Numbered from the stretch's first letter, positions 43,376 to 56,288 are shown. The stretch: DNA of 64,000 bases from Trileptium ribeirensis (GCA_030248225.1 JASANE010028510.1:1-64000); one strand, 5' to 3'. Translations and numbers: made by a program. Notes: generated by a model from the letters alone, not told the origin.

Positions 43376-45306
43376 CACGTAGTTCTCTCGGATCTCATGC
43401 CCAGGTCTTAGGCTTTGGCTCTCACCTCTAGCACGTTGCTGTCCAAGAAACCATTCTCGTTAGCTATGGTTCCAGGTTGCTTCTGGCACAATATCATACA
43501 TTTATATTGCAAATTAAATCCGTGCGCCTTTATTTATTAACACAACAACTGCATCGACATGAAAATGACTAAAAAATTATCATCTAAAGCTATATTACAG
43601 TTACAATATGGATTTTACTAATCGTAAAACGACTAATACCGACATAATTATAATAATTATCAATTATATAACTATAATAGACATTTATAAAATATATAAC
43701 AATGTTATCATAATTATATAATTGCCAGCCTGAATAAATTACTAACCTAAACGGAAAGAACCATTTACTTACAGTAGCAAATTAGGATTTATAAGTTGGT
43801 TTATGATTGTGAAAAAATATCTGTTCAGTAGGCTCAGTAGTGTAGGGTGTAGTAAGACTCGACGTTGTGGGTTTGCTCTGTCGGCGTTATCTTATTATTC
43901 CCAAATTGAAATATGCTTTATCAAATAAGACTATATTATCATAAAGATCGCAGCATATAATTAAACAAAAAACATTTAGCGCAACCTCAGAACTAACCTG
44001 GGTCACACTGAATATTAGTTGTACCATCCAATGACTTTGCAAGCTACAACCTTGAAGCTATTGTACATCAACAAATTTCTTTCTGCTTAGATGTCTAACA
44101 TTTTATCACCTAGCCATTCGTTGTTAAGTTCATGTGTATACAGGCTGTTTGATCTCTATTACAAGCTTCAGACTGTGCTTTGTGTTACAGCTAGCATTGG
44201 CGATGAAGGTCCAAATAGACATACGAGTTCGGGCAAGTCATGATTCACCACAAATATGCAATCTAATTAGGACAATAACTTTCATTCCTTAATCAGGTGC
44301 CAAAATTGCTTCAAAAGCACATATTTTAAAAACATGAAAGTCAGAATTATAGTTATTATTGCTTATAAATTTTAACGATAAATCTGACAGATGATAAACC
44401 GAATTAATCTAGTTAAATTAGGAGCGTCGGTTTAAAAATAGTATAAAATCATACGTTTTTGAGAAACATCACAATCATTGTATATACTTTCAAAAAATTA
44501 TGAACCATTATAAACGTTGCTTTATGACACTTATGTATCGCGACGACACTACGTACGTATATATAAGCAATCGCTACTATTTTAATTACTTAAATAGCAT
44601 TTTTTCTACTTCTAGGCCTGAACTAAAGCCGAAAATGCTGGGTAAAATTTTGAAATCGAGAGATACGGTGACGTTCTAAGCACAAATTACTATACTTGCG
44701 AAGCGAATGCCTGTGAAACTTGATAATACACTGAAACATTTGTGACTGTTCAGAACACCTAAACGGATTTTGCGTCTACATTTAGTTGGCGTCCAAGACA
44801 CGCGTGATCAAAAAACACGATTATAAATCATGTTTCACCTAAATTCACCAAACTGTGACGCTATTCGATAAAATCCTAACCGTGAGCACACTCGACAGTA
44901 CGACAGAGGTACACGCGTGGAGACTTTAGTCAAAATCATGAACGACTGAACCCAAATAACTTGTAACAGCCGTAGGTTCAACGATATATACCATTTATCT
45001 TTGCCGCTAAAGGATTTCATTCCTTGTGAAACGTATGCGATAACGTGTCAAATACTTTGCTCACAGGTAACCAACAACCAAAAATTCAATTTGAGGAAAA
45101 CAGGAATTCATTGTGTAGGTTTTCGAAAACTCCAGCCGTTCGAACACAATAATTTAGGCGACCCTAATTTTAAATTTTATATTTGGGCATCAAGGCGGTT
45201 AGTAGTAACCTTTTTGTACCAACAACAACGAGTTTTTTTCTATTTCTTCACTGAGTATCGTAAAACAAATCAATCAGATCAAATAGTGATCACGTTCGAA
45301 AGTTGC
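43376..45306. other. AT-rich intergenic DNA
   Basis: No supported gene. A weak tRNA-like pattern at 43825-43890 (GGCTCAGTAGTGTAG, then TGTGGGTTTGCTC 40 bases on) could be a SINE head. The rest is low-complexity A/T. Confidence 0.4.
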
Positions 45307-46952
45307 ATGGCAACATCTTATACGTACCACAATAATATAAAACCCAAGTTCCACAATACTAACGAAATATCCACAATGTCGAAACAGAACGAGTCAGGTG
45401 AGCAGAGCTTTTCCAGTACAAATCCACGCTATGATATCTTGAAGCATTATACTTACATGCACCATCCTGGAAGCAAAAATCTCAAATTTTATTAGCATTT
45501 TTCAATATATTTTAATGAACAAGCTTATAATATTATATATCTACTGAATTTTGTTGTAACTGAAGGCGATGAAAGCATTTTGTACGCACATAAATTAAAA
45601 TATTTTTTCAAATGTACCTTTGGCAAATTTCATGCTTCCCTTCTTTGATTATACAAATTGCATAAAGAGATATGCAAGTTACCCGTACTCTATTGCTGCT
45701 ATACCATTGTATTTCTGTCCACCAGGCATTAAATATTCTGCCCACAGAATAGTGCAACTTTAAACAATTTTTAGCTATTCATTTGAGATACTAGATGCGA
45801 AACCCGGACTACCGCAGGGATAGGCCTTCGGGTCGCTTCGCAGTCGGCCTTCGGCCATTAAGGATCATCGCTCCTCATGTCGAATCATAGCAAAACTTAT
45901 ATCAACAGAGCAGCTTATATGATCAATGAAAAATAATCGTTTAATGACCACAGCTAGAAAAAGAAACGACAGTGCAGACTGTAAGAGCTCTCAATTTGTG
46001 ACTAAACGATGGACTGAGCCTTCAAAGATTAAAAAAGAGAACACTTTCTCTTGGGTAATCCAACTTATAAGGTACTCAACAAAAAAGGTGATCCAAACAC
46101 ATCCAAAGCAACGTTTTCGTGCTTATATTTTCGCCCACCGCTTTTTTTGTTCTTTAAAGTAGGTGAAGGTTTCCTGAAACCGTGACTAAATCGGAAAAAG
46201 ACCAGGGTAAAAACAATCGATTGAAGTGCTTTGAGCATTTCTGAAAACCTAAATTAATATCCGTGACTTCGAAATCTAAAAATTTTCCAAATTGCGTCCA
46301 TTAGGTTCTAGCATTATACAGACATGATAGAGTCATCGCATTCGCCATTATTGCTGTAACCAAACATCAAAGCTGGTACAGCGAAATAATAAAATTTTTG
46401 AAGGCGTGTCTTATTCAAATTATGCATACCTGTAATGTCACCCGATGTTACAACTGCTTTGATCGTAATATTAGCATCCCAGGCGAAACCCTCGCTCTAG
46501 TCAAGCATTCTGCGTACCGCATGAAAAATGTTGCACTCTGAGTATTTCTAGGTTTTTAGGTTTACATAATTCGATGTTAAGGCCTCTGGCAACGCTTTAA
46601 CCAAACATGACGGGACTCCAAGTGGCCACAATTAAAATGTTTCAATTCGTGACGGGTTTTGTCAGAATTAGGGCAATATTGAAGGAGGGCTTAACGCAAA
46701 GCTAGGTACGCAACTATATTCTATTACGCGTCGAACGCAAAAATGCAAAATCCATCAATCTAAAGCAGATTGATGCGTCTTGATATCGCTAAAACACGTG
46801 CTAAAATATCCGCAACACTAGAGATATTAGAGCAGGCTTACTCGTTCTGTTTTCCTTCGCCGGGCGAGTTATATAGTAGTATATGGCAGATAGATCAAAT
46901 TCTTTCCCTAATAAATGAACAGCTTACTACTGAAACAAACATAACAAAATAG
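45307..46952 (+). CDS. Tentative three-exon gene of unknown function (130 residues)
   Basis: Not recognised. The proposed exons are 45307-45397 (ATG, ending TCAG|GTGAGC, phase 1), 45954-46071 (after CCACAG, ending ATAAG|GTACTC, phase 2) and 46769-46952 (after AAGCAG, ending TAG). All three joins keep phase. The last exon has an even, protein-like composition with a likely helix (AKISATLEILEQAY) and SSIWQIDQILSLINEQL. The middle exon is Lys/Arg-rich (ARKRNDSADCKSSQ). Acceptors lack strong pyrimidine tracts, and the second exon could instead stop at GACT|GTAAGA. A soluble helical protein is the most that can be said. Confidence 0.28.
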
Positions 46953-48474
46953 TCCAAAGATATTTCCTCACACAGACTTCCATCAAAGCTTAGCGATGAC
47001 ATCACGGTAAAACCCGTTATAATAACCCTAATATCTCTCAATATGAAATGCATTTTGAGTGAACAAAATATTACAGTTCAAATGAACATCGTATGTAGAA
47101 AAGCGTCCCGCAAAGCCATGCAGGGTGATGTGAAGCAAGCATGATTTCATCTACGGTCGTCATTATTATTTAATCACCTTATAACAGGTTTGCGCTTCAT
47201 GTACATACTAGCATAATATGTGTAGAAACCTGCAGTCTTATAATGCTGGTTAGTTTAGAGTAACACCACTGACGTGTTCTGCGTATCACAAAACTTAAAC
47301 ATAACAGCTTATCTAAAAACGCACAAAACAGCGCATAACCAAGAATGATTGACGACAAACTAAATTGTGACCGCACCATCATCGCTAGCAAAGCAACCTA
47401 CCAAAAACCTAAAATAAACCATTCTAGATTCCCCGAAAGTAACAAAATAACATAACTAATACATAACCAAACAACTAAAGGCAGGTTATATTCTGGTAAT
47501 GAATTCGGCTACCGTTAAACATTTGAAACCACAGAAAATGTATTATAGTCAAACCAAACCCTAGATTACAACATCATAATATTCATCATGGTTTCTAACT
47601 TTAAAAACAGGCACGGTTGGAGGCACTAACACACAATAACAGACCGATTTTTGAAAAAATGTTATTTCTGGCGAGGGGTCGATGAACCGGTTTTGGCATA
47701 CAGCAGCCCAATGAGCAGTCCACAAATCAGTGAAGTTAAGCAAAGTTATGAATTTCGGGGAACTGTTCCCTGATGCTGTCTGCTCTTCCGATGAGGCATC
47801 GTTATCGCGAGATATGCGCTGCGAAAAATATTTACTGGCGTGGATTATCTAGCAAAGAACTTGAGACACCACATTTGGTCGCTTTGACCGGACGGCTTGA
47901 TCGGAGCTCCTAGCCGTTCCATCAAAGGGCACGCCGTCATCAATTTTGCTATCGACCAAAACATTTGTCGAAGTCCATACCCCTGAAGTTGAGTTTTGAG
48001 TGACACCGAAACAGAAATTTTCACGATTTTTTTATCCTAGTCAGCGTTTCAGTGGAAGCATGGCTTGCATTCTTCGCTCCGTTTCAACTAAAGATATTTT
48101 TTCACACATACATTCATCAACATTAGCGGGTACACAACTGGATATTATTCGCAGTAATATATGTCAATAATAACTGGTCTATCATTCCATACAAAAATTT
48201 AACTTCAAATACTCAAAGTACGACCATAATTTAGATCTTGTAAGTAAAATTATGCTTACCCAAAATATGACAGTGAAAACAAAACCATAATTTTTCGCCA
48301 GTATTACACCTGTATGAGCAAGACACGTTATATGTCGCAAGCGTGGTTACATCTATATTTGTCAGTAAGTGCAATCACCCGCAACAGGCTTAGTCTGTGC
48401 ATGTATAATATTGTAGCTTGGTCACAATCACAGCTCACACAAATCATAATTTTATACAGAGGCTGTATTTGTTG
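46953..48474. other. Intergenic region downstream of the RNF11 gene
   Basis: No supported coding sequence. It presumably includes the RNF11 3' UTR next to 48475 (minus) and any 3' UTR of the tentative gene ending at 46952. No clear canonical polyadenylation signal stands out close to the RNF11 stop. Confidence 0.4.
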
Positions 48475-51400
48475 CTAAAATCCACTCAGCTCAGTTTCCA
48501 ATCTCGATCCACCGTCACAATTATCACGAGTCTCGACGGACTGAGTAGTTTTACTATCGTTGCTGTCTTGACGCCGACACGATGATGTCATCGCGAGCGA
48601 CGACTGTTGTAGTTGCTCTGATCGATCGACATTATCCATCTTACCAACCCAGTCGACACAATGATCGATCTTGGACTGCGAGTGCATCGATTCGCTAGCA
48701 CCACCGTCGGCTTGATTGTTAGTCGCAGGTAAATGTGTGTCTAAGCAACTACCCGTCGTTTTGATAAGCTGAGCTGACTGATCTCTTTCACCCGACGATT
48801 TCTGGTGAAACTGAGCTGGTCGAGCTTCAATTTTAGCCAACTTTAAGCCCCGCAAAACGCTGCCGCCGTGACCCGATGAAACATGAGTGTCCGCTCCGAG
48901 ACTAGCCGAAGTGGTTGACTGATAGTAGCTTGTCAGAAGCGCGGCATCTACGGGTTCCATACACGAGGGACAGGTAAACGAACGCATTAGCCAGTCGTCG
49001 ACACAGTCAGCGTGATATGTGTGGAGGCACGGTAAGAACCGAAGCGAGTCTCCAGCTTGAAATTCCAAAAAGCAGATCACACACCTGAAGTCAGTCAAAC
49101 TAAGGCGTAAATATCATTAAAATCAAGTTTGCGCCAATAATGTCTTCATAGTCCTTAAGAGATGACACAAAATACACTCTCTTCGCAGAGCAATATAAGC
49201 AAATAAAAGCGAAAAATAAAATTAGAAGTCTAATTTCACGATTTAAAATATACAATTTGCCTACAAAATTCACAATGGTGATAATGCTAGCTTTCGGCGA
49301 ATATTTTTATTTGTAACGTTTATCGAACTCAACTGGGATACAGTATCCTAATCGGATACGTGGTAAGCGAAAATACATATTTCTAATTGAAGAAATGTGG
49401 TTGAGACAAAGCCCGGGGACATAAGCAAGCGCGTATAAAAACAAAGATCAGGAAGCTCCAATTTTTATTTCATAGAAGCGTTTGCTGTGCTATTCAAAAT
49501 ATCAATTCATTAACTGAAATAATTATATCACATTTCAATATCCAAATCGACAGACAAGGGAAATTTGGCAAAAAATTAGCCTTAGCTATCTCGCAAGCTT
49601 TACAGTATCAGAATCCCTTCCCACGAAAATGTCAGCAATTGTAAGTAAATTTTTGTGCGAATTATATGCAATTTCGACATTGTAAAAAAATTTACACCCG
49701 TGTCGGACTTTGAACTTCAATTATATATAGGGTTTCGCCATTTCTTAATACTACTCAATATTATCATGAGTTTACGATTATTTCTCAAGAATCTTAATAA
49801 ACCATTGATATTATAAATTAAATTTGCGTGGTATCCATCAAATTCTTCAAACGCTGAGAGATCACAATGTGAAACTGCAAAGTACCATTTTTTCAAAAGT
49901 TATGACTAAATCTATTTCAAATCTTCCCGTCTCTATGCTCATTGGACACATAATAACCAATCCTACGGTTTTTGCAAGTGACGTGATAATAGGCGTAGCG
50001 CTGCTATTAATGCATTGCCGCTTGATTATTGTTATTCAAGGACTTCAAAAGTGGTTCCGCCAAATTTAGAACTTTGAAATACGAAATAGATTTCATTAAA
50101 GCTATTCTAAATATAGAATGTCTCCTCAACATACCTGGGGATGCTGGAAAACATGACCACGGAGAAGCCAAAAATCTACCTAAAACACGACCTAGGTGGG
50201 TGATGAGAACCGTAGAAGTCCTGGGTGCAACCGATAATGCAGCTCCCACTCTGCACATAAGCCTGCGCACTGAACATACGTAGATTAGCCGCACTCTGTT
50301 CAATATTGCCAAGGGGCGCCAAAAATGCCAGGCGCGTCCACCAGGAGAAGCCAGATTCTAAAATTCAAGTTTGACCGAACGTGCACCGTAAATAATGCAC
50401 TCCGTATGCAAATACAGAATGTGTTTCTCCACAAAATGAGCCCAATTTCACCAATATAGCTGAACTGGTTGTAGAGATGTGGTTCTTCGGGCTAATTTGG
50501 GATCTTAAGGACTCGTATAACACCCGTTTTGACTCAAACCCTGCTTCGTAAAGGAGCCACGTAGCAAAGGACGATACACGTTGCTCGCTCAACAAAATAA
50601 GCCCAATTTTAGACAGGTATTTACACCGGTATTATACATGACGGGTCGAGATACAATAAATAACACAATTTATCATGATCTTCGCGGTGTTACCCTAGCC
50701 CTTTTCGCCCGCTTTTGGCTTTTGGGAGGTAAGATGTTGGTATCGACTTTCCGCTGATCTAGTTAGCCACAAACATATATTTCAATCTTTCAAATGAGCA
50801 ATCGCAAGAATCAACCGCCCAGTCGATGGTGAGTTACGAACGACACCCATAAAAACTTAATAAGGAACATTGTCAAATGTTATCACTGCCACGGTCAGAG
50901 ATAATTTTTCGACTCGCTCGTTTCAATAAACACAATCAGAATTCAATTAGGGCGAAACTTTATTTGCTTAACGTCGGAAAAACTTTCCCATGAAAAGGCA
51001 AATACCGCAAGGCACATTTCAACCAGCGTTTAAACAAGCAACATGTAATTACACCACTATAACGTGCAATAAAAGTGAAAAACCGCATCGGTGTGTACCC
51101 GTCGGTATCCTGTGCATCGATGGGCCAAATGCGTATTTTCATCGATAATTATATCCTCAAATTTACGAATCCTACAAAATCGAGCAAAAGCCATATCATC
51201 AAACCTAAAACGCACTCTTTATCAGCTGTTTTAGTTTCGCCTTCGATATAAATATCGGTCGGCAAGTGTTGAATGAGGCTAATGCGTTGAGCGATTTTGA
51301 TCTGTTCTTCTTCGGATATTAAATGCGGTCCTTCGGTTAACGAATTATTCCGACGAGCCGAACTTTGATTAGGTCCGAACTGGAATTGACCTCCTTGCTG

Positions 51401-53950
51401 ACGACGAGACGCCGTCGAGGACGATCCCGGATTGACCATCTGAAATAATAAATAGGAACTCGTTAAGCGACGAAATGCGAAACGAGTGTGCCGAGACTAT
51501 GCCCAGTGGCTACGTGAAGTTTCTAGGCCGCCTCAAAGTCCCCTAGTTAGAATACACCAACAATCCGTTAAAGTCAATGCTACGACCATTTCGCAACTAA
51601 TAACAAACATGAGTAGGGATTTTTTATGGTAGGCGGGGGGGTGACTACTCGTTGGCACTGCGTGACAACCAAAACACACCTCCCTGATCCCTAAAATTTT
51701 CAATAATTTTCACTAGTTCAAATTTGGCTTCGCCACGATTTACACATTTTTTGCAAACGTTGTGTCGAATTTCCTTAATTTTAACTAAAATTTTCGATAT
51801 TTGCTAAATTCTCGGTCTTTATTACGTATATATTTCTAACAAAGACACGGCCCATGTCACCTTTAGGGGTCGGACGTTATAACGTTAGAAAAAATAACAG
51901 CTTAGAGCGGGGGGTTCGGGGGGGCGGCAGCCCCCGACTTAGGGCTAGTACATGGCTCATATAAGGACCTTAGCTTACACTAAGACTAAGGATTAGGCTT
52001 AGTATATCGGGAACGGCATGGCATGCATTATTCTTCGGCCCCTAAAGGTTACATTGGCCAAAGACCCTTTCCAAATTTAAATATCATAACTTTCAAGCGT
52101 GAACCTCATATATAGTCAATAAATAGAAGATTTCATTTTTTGGGGGAGGGACATTTTTTAACTTTTGGAATTTAGCTGAAAATAGCTGCTCTGACAAAAA
52201 TTTCTGTGTAGCAAAGTTGTATATAAGTTTCGAGGAAGGGTCTTAGTTTTTGATCCGATACATCTGCAAAAGCTAACAACGTAATGTCAGTGGACTCCGC
52301 ATAGCCAAAAGTCCAAGGTTTCAAATTCCAGCCGGGTATGTGTTTGGAGAAAAAATCACTGGAAAAAAGCGAACACATATCTCTGTACACAAGTTATATA
52401 TATTACGCGCGCGACAAAATTTGCGGAAATATACCCAGCAATGAGCTATGCGTTGCATAAGTAGACAAAAAGAATTTTTGGACAGGTGATCGCCATTTAA
52501 GGAAACACCACTCACGACGCTAACTCCAATGAAAATCTAACTTTATGCTATCGGGCATGGAACAACCGCACCAACCTCGCATATTTACTAGTATGTAACT
52601 CGATTTGCAATATGTGGATATCGCACAATACCGCACAAGTTGTCATTTTGTGTAATCACATGTAACAGGATGTGTCTGATAAGCACCCTAAAACCTCTGC
52701 AACCGTGAGCCCACTGAGAACCCTAAAACATTACCGACAATAAATAAACCGAAAACAACTTAAAAACGCCCTAAGTGTTTGTGCTGGTCTCTAGATAAAC
52801 AAATTATCGTATTCAGCATGAAGAGAAACCTATATATACACCATTCTCGATTACCTGCATGCAACAATTAACCAAAATGCTGAAGACATTTTATAAATAG
52901 CCTCACTGAGACCAAAAACTATATAGACCATTATTCATGCATTGCGCGAGTTACACAAACAAGCCACTGAAAGCAGGCATAGTCTGGAAATTGCGGTACC
53001 TTTACGCTAAACCCTTTGAAAACCATGAAAGTGCATGGAATTCACATTCTAGACTATAGATAACTAAATCATTGTATTCAGCATTCACAAAAACCTTATA
53101 TATCATTCTTCATGCCCCGCACGCAAAACATAACCAATTAAATGAAAACATACATTTTGGAAGCTGGGATAGTCGACCCTAGAGCTCTTGAAACTCCATG
53201 AAAATGTATAATATATTTATAGTCAAGTCAGACTCTAAATGACAAAATCATCGTATTCTGCGTACTTTACAACCAAATACACACTCGTAAGGCGAAAACA
53301 TGCCGATAAAATGTATACAGTTCCGGCAACGGGTTGACGAACCATATTCGTGCCTATAGCGGCGCATGGCAAAAACTGTTGTTCAGTAAAGTTGCAGATC
53401 TAGGTGAGCCCCGATTTGACTCCCCTTATGAATTTTAAATCGGGATACCTCCCGACCACTGCGCACATACCCCCGGTCCGCGAGGGTGTGTGGACAAGCC
53501 GTGAGTACGAAACTATTAGAGCAGCGCCAGCACAAAGTTAGGTGCACAACACTTGCAAAAATCCACCAACTCAGTGAAGATATATCCATGATCAAGACAG
53601 ACAAGAAGTTTTTTAACACTTTTACGCAACATTTGGACACTCCGCTCGCCCTGAATCATGAATTAAATATTGTGAACAAGTATCATTATTAGTTTATATG
53701 ACTAGACATTAAAACTGTTCAAAAATCGTTTAATCGTTCCAACCTCATCATAATACAAAGATCCCGATTGAAATGCACCGCCGCCTCCTACCGAGCCGCT
53801 CGATTCTCGCTCCATCGAATGTCCTAGCTGTGGACGTTCTTGTTGAGATAGCTGTCCGGTCAACCCACGTCTGGAATACCCAGACGTCGAAGTCGTATCA
53901 GGTTCCAACAAATTTCGATCGTCATCGGTTACACCGAGACAATTCCCCAT
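48475..53950 (-). CDS. RNF11: RING-H2 E3 ubiquitin ligase, RNF11 orthologue (three exons)
   Basis: RNF11 is a membrane-anchored RING ubiquitin-ligase adaptor of endosomes that works with HECT ligases and ubiquitin-editing complexes. Exons (minus): 53950-53744, 51439-51216, 49084-48475. Exon 1 begins MGNCLG, giving Gly2 myristoylation and Cys4 palmitoylation signals, then an RNF11-like acidic DDDRNLLE. Exon 2 has EEEQIKIAQRISLIQHLP, nearly the human block. Exon 3 opens with CVIC of the RING; the Cys/His ligands continue through LHTYHADCVDDWL and FTCPSCMEPVDAALL. The exon 2-3 junction (GA|GTGCGT, TTCAG|G) is phase-consistent and restores KECVIC. The exon 1 donor (GAG|GTTGGA) is weak. Predicted length is 346 residues against about 154 in mammals, owing to a Ser/Gln/Asp-rich C-terminal tail. 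The PPxY motif of vertebrate RNF11 is not seen; an extra exon in intron 1 could hold it. Confidence 0.9.
51849..52059. mobile_element. 211-bp MITE in RNF11 intron 1
   Basis: Terminal inverted repeats of 25 bases lie at 51849-51873 and 52035-52059 (GGCCcATGTcACCTTTAGGG against the reverse of the right end; about 21 of 25 match). Eight-base flanks AAAGACAC and AAAGACCC match at 7 of 8, a target-site duplication. The centre has a G-rich run (GGGGGGTTCGGGGGGGCGG) that could fold. It has no coding capacity and is mobilised, if at all, by an unlinked transposase of an 8-bp-TSD superfamily. Confidence 0.75.
53398..53490 (-). repeat. tRNA-derived SINE candidate in RNF11 intron 1
   Basis: On the minus strand, GTGCGCAGTGGTCGGG fits an A box, and GAGTCAAATCGGGGCTC, about 40 bases later, fits a B box. 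Between them a TCCC/GGGA stem is possible. Less AT-rich than its surroundings. It looks like a SINE head rather than a working tRNA gene, since the acceptor stem does not pair well. Confidence 0.4.
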
Positions 53951-55369
53951 TATTACTATTATTACTAGTATTCACGGCGATCGAAACATATATACATACA
54001 ACTATTCAAAATCAGATATTTTTGAATAAAATAATTGTTGGGTGGAGACGTTTTCTAACAAATAAGAACCGATTTCTAAAATAAAAATGACAAGTTATTC
54101 GCTCAGCGAGAGAAAACTGAGAGGACAAACTATAGCACCAATGCCCTAGAGAACACTAGCGCTGAGCTTAAACACACTAACAATGAATAACGCCTACACA
54201 TCTGACTATAGTCTGACTGACCCAGCACGCCTATACATGACACTTAAAAAAGTTTAAGTTTGACTATTCGGATGTCCCATTGATATGGCTTAGATCCTTG
54301 AGAGTTCAAGTAAGCAAAAATAAATCAATACTAAACTTATGGCATCAGGATGATCCCATGCCGTCTTATAAATCTATATACAGTAAAACAATGAAGAAAT
54401 ACAATTACGGTAAGTTAAAAATTTTTTTTAAATAATCTGTAAGGTGAACTTACATTGCCATAATATTAATGTTTTTCTGGGATCTTTAAGAACGTAGAAA
54501 GCTAAAAATGCTTCATATATTTTCATTTTAGCAACATGTGTTGGGTATTGCATTCCGCCAAGTATTAGGCTGAACAAGTTCGATTTGAACTTAATACAAC
54601 ACTCGAATGGGTCAAACAACTACCGCAAACATCCATGTGACGTTGTTTTGTTGACATAAGCTTAAGGTAAACGATTCATACAATGTTAAAATGACAAAGC
54701 CTACTAAAAACTTGCTTCCTGTTTACATTTTCAGGACAATTTGTTCGTGTAAAAATTTTGTTTTGTATGGTGTGAAGGTTAAATAATCACCGTCTTTTGT
54801 AGAAATTTAAAACTGTTAAACCGGGATTGGTTTTTCCCTTTCGCCGGAACCGGAATTTCGTTATTACCTGCTTTTGACGCGTATCCGAAAGCATACTACG
54901 CTTTAAGCCAGTACCATTGAGCTTATTCCTTCAGTTACAGAGAAAAAATAAAAACGTAAAGCACAAAACGCTACGTACCTTCGTTTAATTGACAAATTAC
55001 TAAACTTCGTTTATTTTTAGTTCCAAATTGTATCTTCTTGAGCCTCCTGCTGTGTCCTAACTCAACAACCTATAAACGGTTAATGATACTACAGGAAGCT
55101 GCAGATGGTTGTATGTTTTGTGTTAACTAAAGACTTTACAGTTGCGATATTAAAGAAATTGTTAGTTTTATAATTTTGCTGGAAAATTGTTAAATTAAAG
55201 GTCGCCGAATAAATTTGACATTTCAATTTGTAAAAGATGTTTATAGTTGATCGCATATAAATTCAGTGTGGTTAGCAGAGTCGACGTTTCACTAATAATC
55301 GAATTCTGTTTCGTGCGGTTGTTTGACGGCGGTTTTTGCTGGTTGATTTATTAAAGTTAGAGTTGCTAT
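53951..55369. other. Upstream region of RNF11 and AT-rich spacer
   Basis: 53951-~54090 probably holds the RNF11 promoter and 5' UTR (minus), with TATATATGT near 53990. No clear core promoter is identifiable. The rest shows no supported gene. The left edge of the LTR ending near 55646 may lie in 54.9-55.3 kb but I could not define it. Confidence 0.35.
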
Positions 55370-55646
55370 AGATTGATTTGTTTAGCGGACGGCTCCAGTA
55401 GTCGGCTGCCACCTAATAAACACTAGGACTTCCCTGTTTGCTTAGCGGACGGATGCAAGGCTGTCAGTAGGCGTTTTCTCCAAGGACGTGATCGTTTGCA
55501 CAGCGGACGACTAATGCTGAAACTTCGGACTGACCGGGTGTTAAGTAGACGGCTTGCGTCTGTAGAAACGGACGTGCATGTTTGCGTCGCGGACATACGC
55601 GGCTGATAATAGCGGTATTAGCGGACCCGTAACGAGCATCGTTACA
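55370..55646 (+). repeat. ~60-bp degenerate tandem repeat at the end of a probable LTR
   Basis: AGCGGAC cores recur at about 55384, 55444, 55502, 55569/55589 and 55619, mostly about 60 bases apart, often preceded by GTTTGC. The segment ends CGTTACA, followed two bases later by TGGAGGCTGTACTGG. That is the layout expected of an LTR end (..ACA) and a primer binding site. The LTR start is not defined. Confidence 0.45.
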
Positions 55647-55648
55647 TT

Positions 55649-55665
55649 TGGAGGCTGTACTGGAG
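55649..55665 (+). promoter_or_regulatory. Candidate primer binding site
   Basis: TGGAGGCTGTACTGGAG begins with TGG, complementary to the CCA end of a tRNA, two bases after a ..TTACA LTR-like end, and precedes a gag-like frame. The tRNA is not identified. Confidence 0.4.
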
Positions 55666-55773
55666 AACGATAAACCGCAAACCAACAATAGCAATCGCGG
55701 ATCAAGTCGCAGAATTTCGGCAAAGTATGTGCACGTAACTGCTTCTCAACAAACCAAAGCTCTTCTCCGTTAG

Positions 55774-56139
55774 CCGCTTTGTGAAACTGAGAAGCACATT
55801 GCTGAAGTTTTAAGTGTGCTGAACGACATACAAACTTGTTTGTCCGTACTTATTGCCACGTGCAACAAAGCATTACCGGCAATTAATACTCAGTTAGACG
55901 CCATACGTGGAGCCATTATAACGCAGCGCGCAAACGCAGCTGACCAATACATTGCAGAATTCCAGCAATGTATAGTTAAGCTAAACGAAAAGATTGCTGG
56001 GCACTACGTTACTATAGACGGACTGGTAGCTTCTAGTGGTGCTGCTGACACGGTACAGATAGATCAGCAGTGTAAGCAGGAAAGGTCAGTTCGAAGCTGT
56101 TTTGAAAAGGTCAGCAAACATTTAGAAGATTCGAAGTAA
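55774..56139 (+). pseudogene. Gag-like N-terminal fragment of an LTR element
   Basis: An open frame of ~121 codons follows an in-frame TAG (55771-55773); the same frame upstream of the TAG is open from ~55634. The helical, coiled-coil-like sequence (HIAEVLSVLNDIQ, then IAEFQQCIVKLNEKIAGHY) ends EDSK-TAA. A second short frame begins MSQHGSNVPTVQFNGEKAIG at 56150, which resembles the start of a gag capsid domain, and it stops after 33 codons. Context (LTR-like end, PBS candidate) suggests a truncated retroelement interrupted by the LTR at 56289. Function not certain. Confidence 0.4.
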
Positions 56140-56288
56140 AGATTCATAAATGAGTCAACATGGTTCAAATGTTCCGACTGTACAGTTTAATGGCGAAAAA
56201 GCTATCGGAATTAAAAAGGGGACGGGATTCGTCATTGAAGGTGAAAAGTGAACAAAATTTAGATTGTACTTTGAGACCCCCGGTAGCT

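Noticed and set aside
45790..45870. GC-rich hairpin patch (GGCCTTCGGG, GGCCTTCGGCC) considered as a tRNA, rRNA or bacterial insertion
   Set aside because: Too short, no cloverleaf and no A/B boxes. It sits in the proposed intron of the tentative gene, and I cannot support an identity.
53500..53540. CCGTGAGTACGAAAC considered as a hammerhead ribozyme core
   Set aside because: The CUGANGA core is not matched and stems I and III do not pair.
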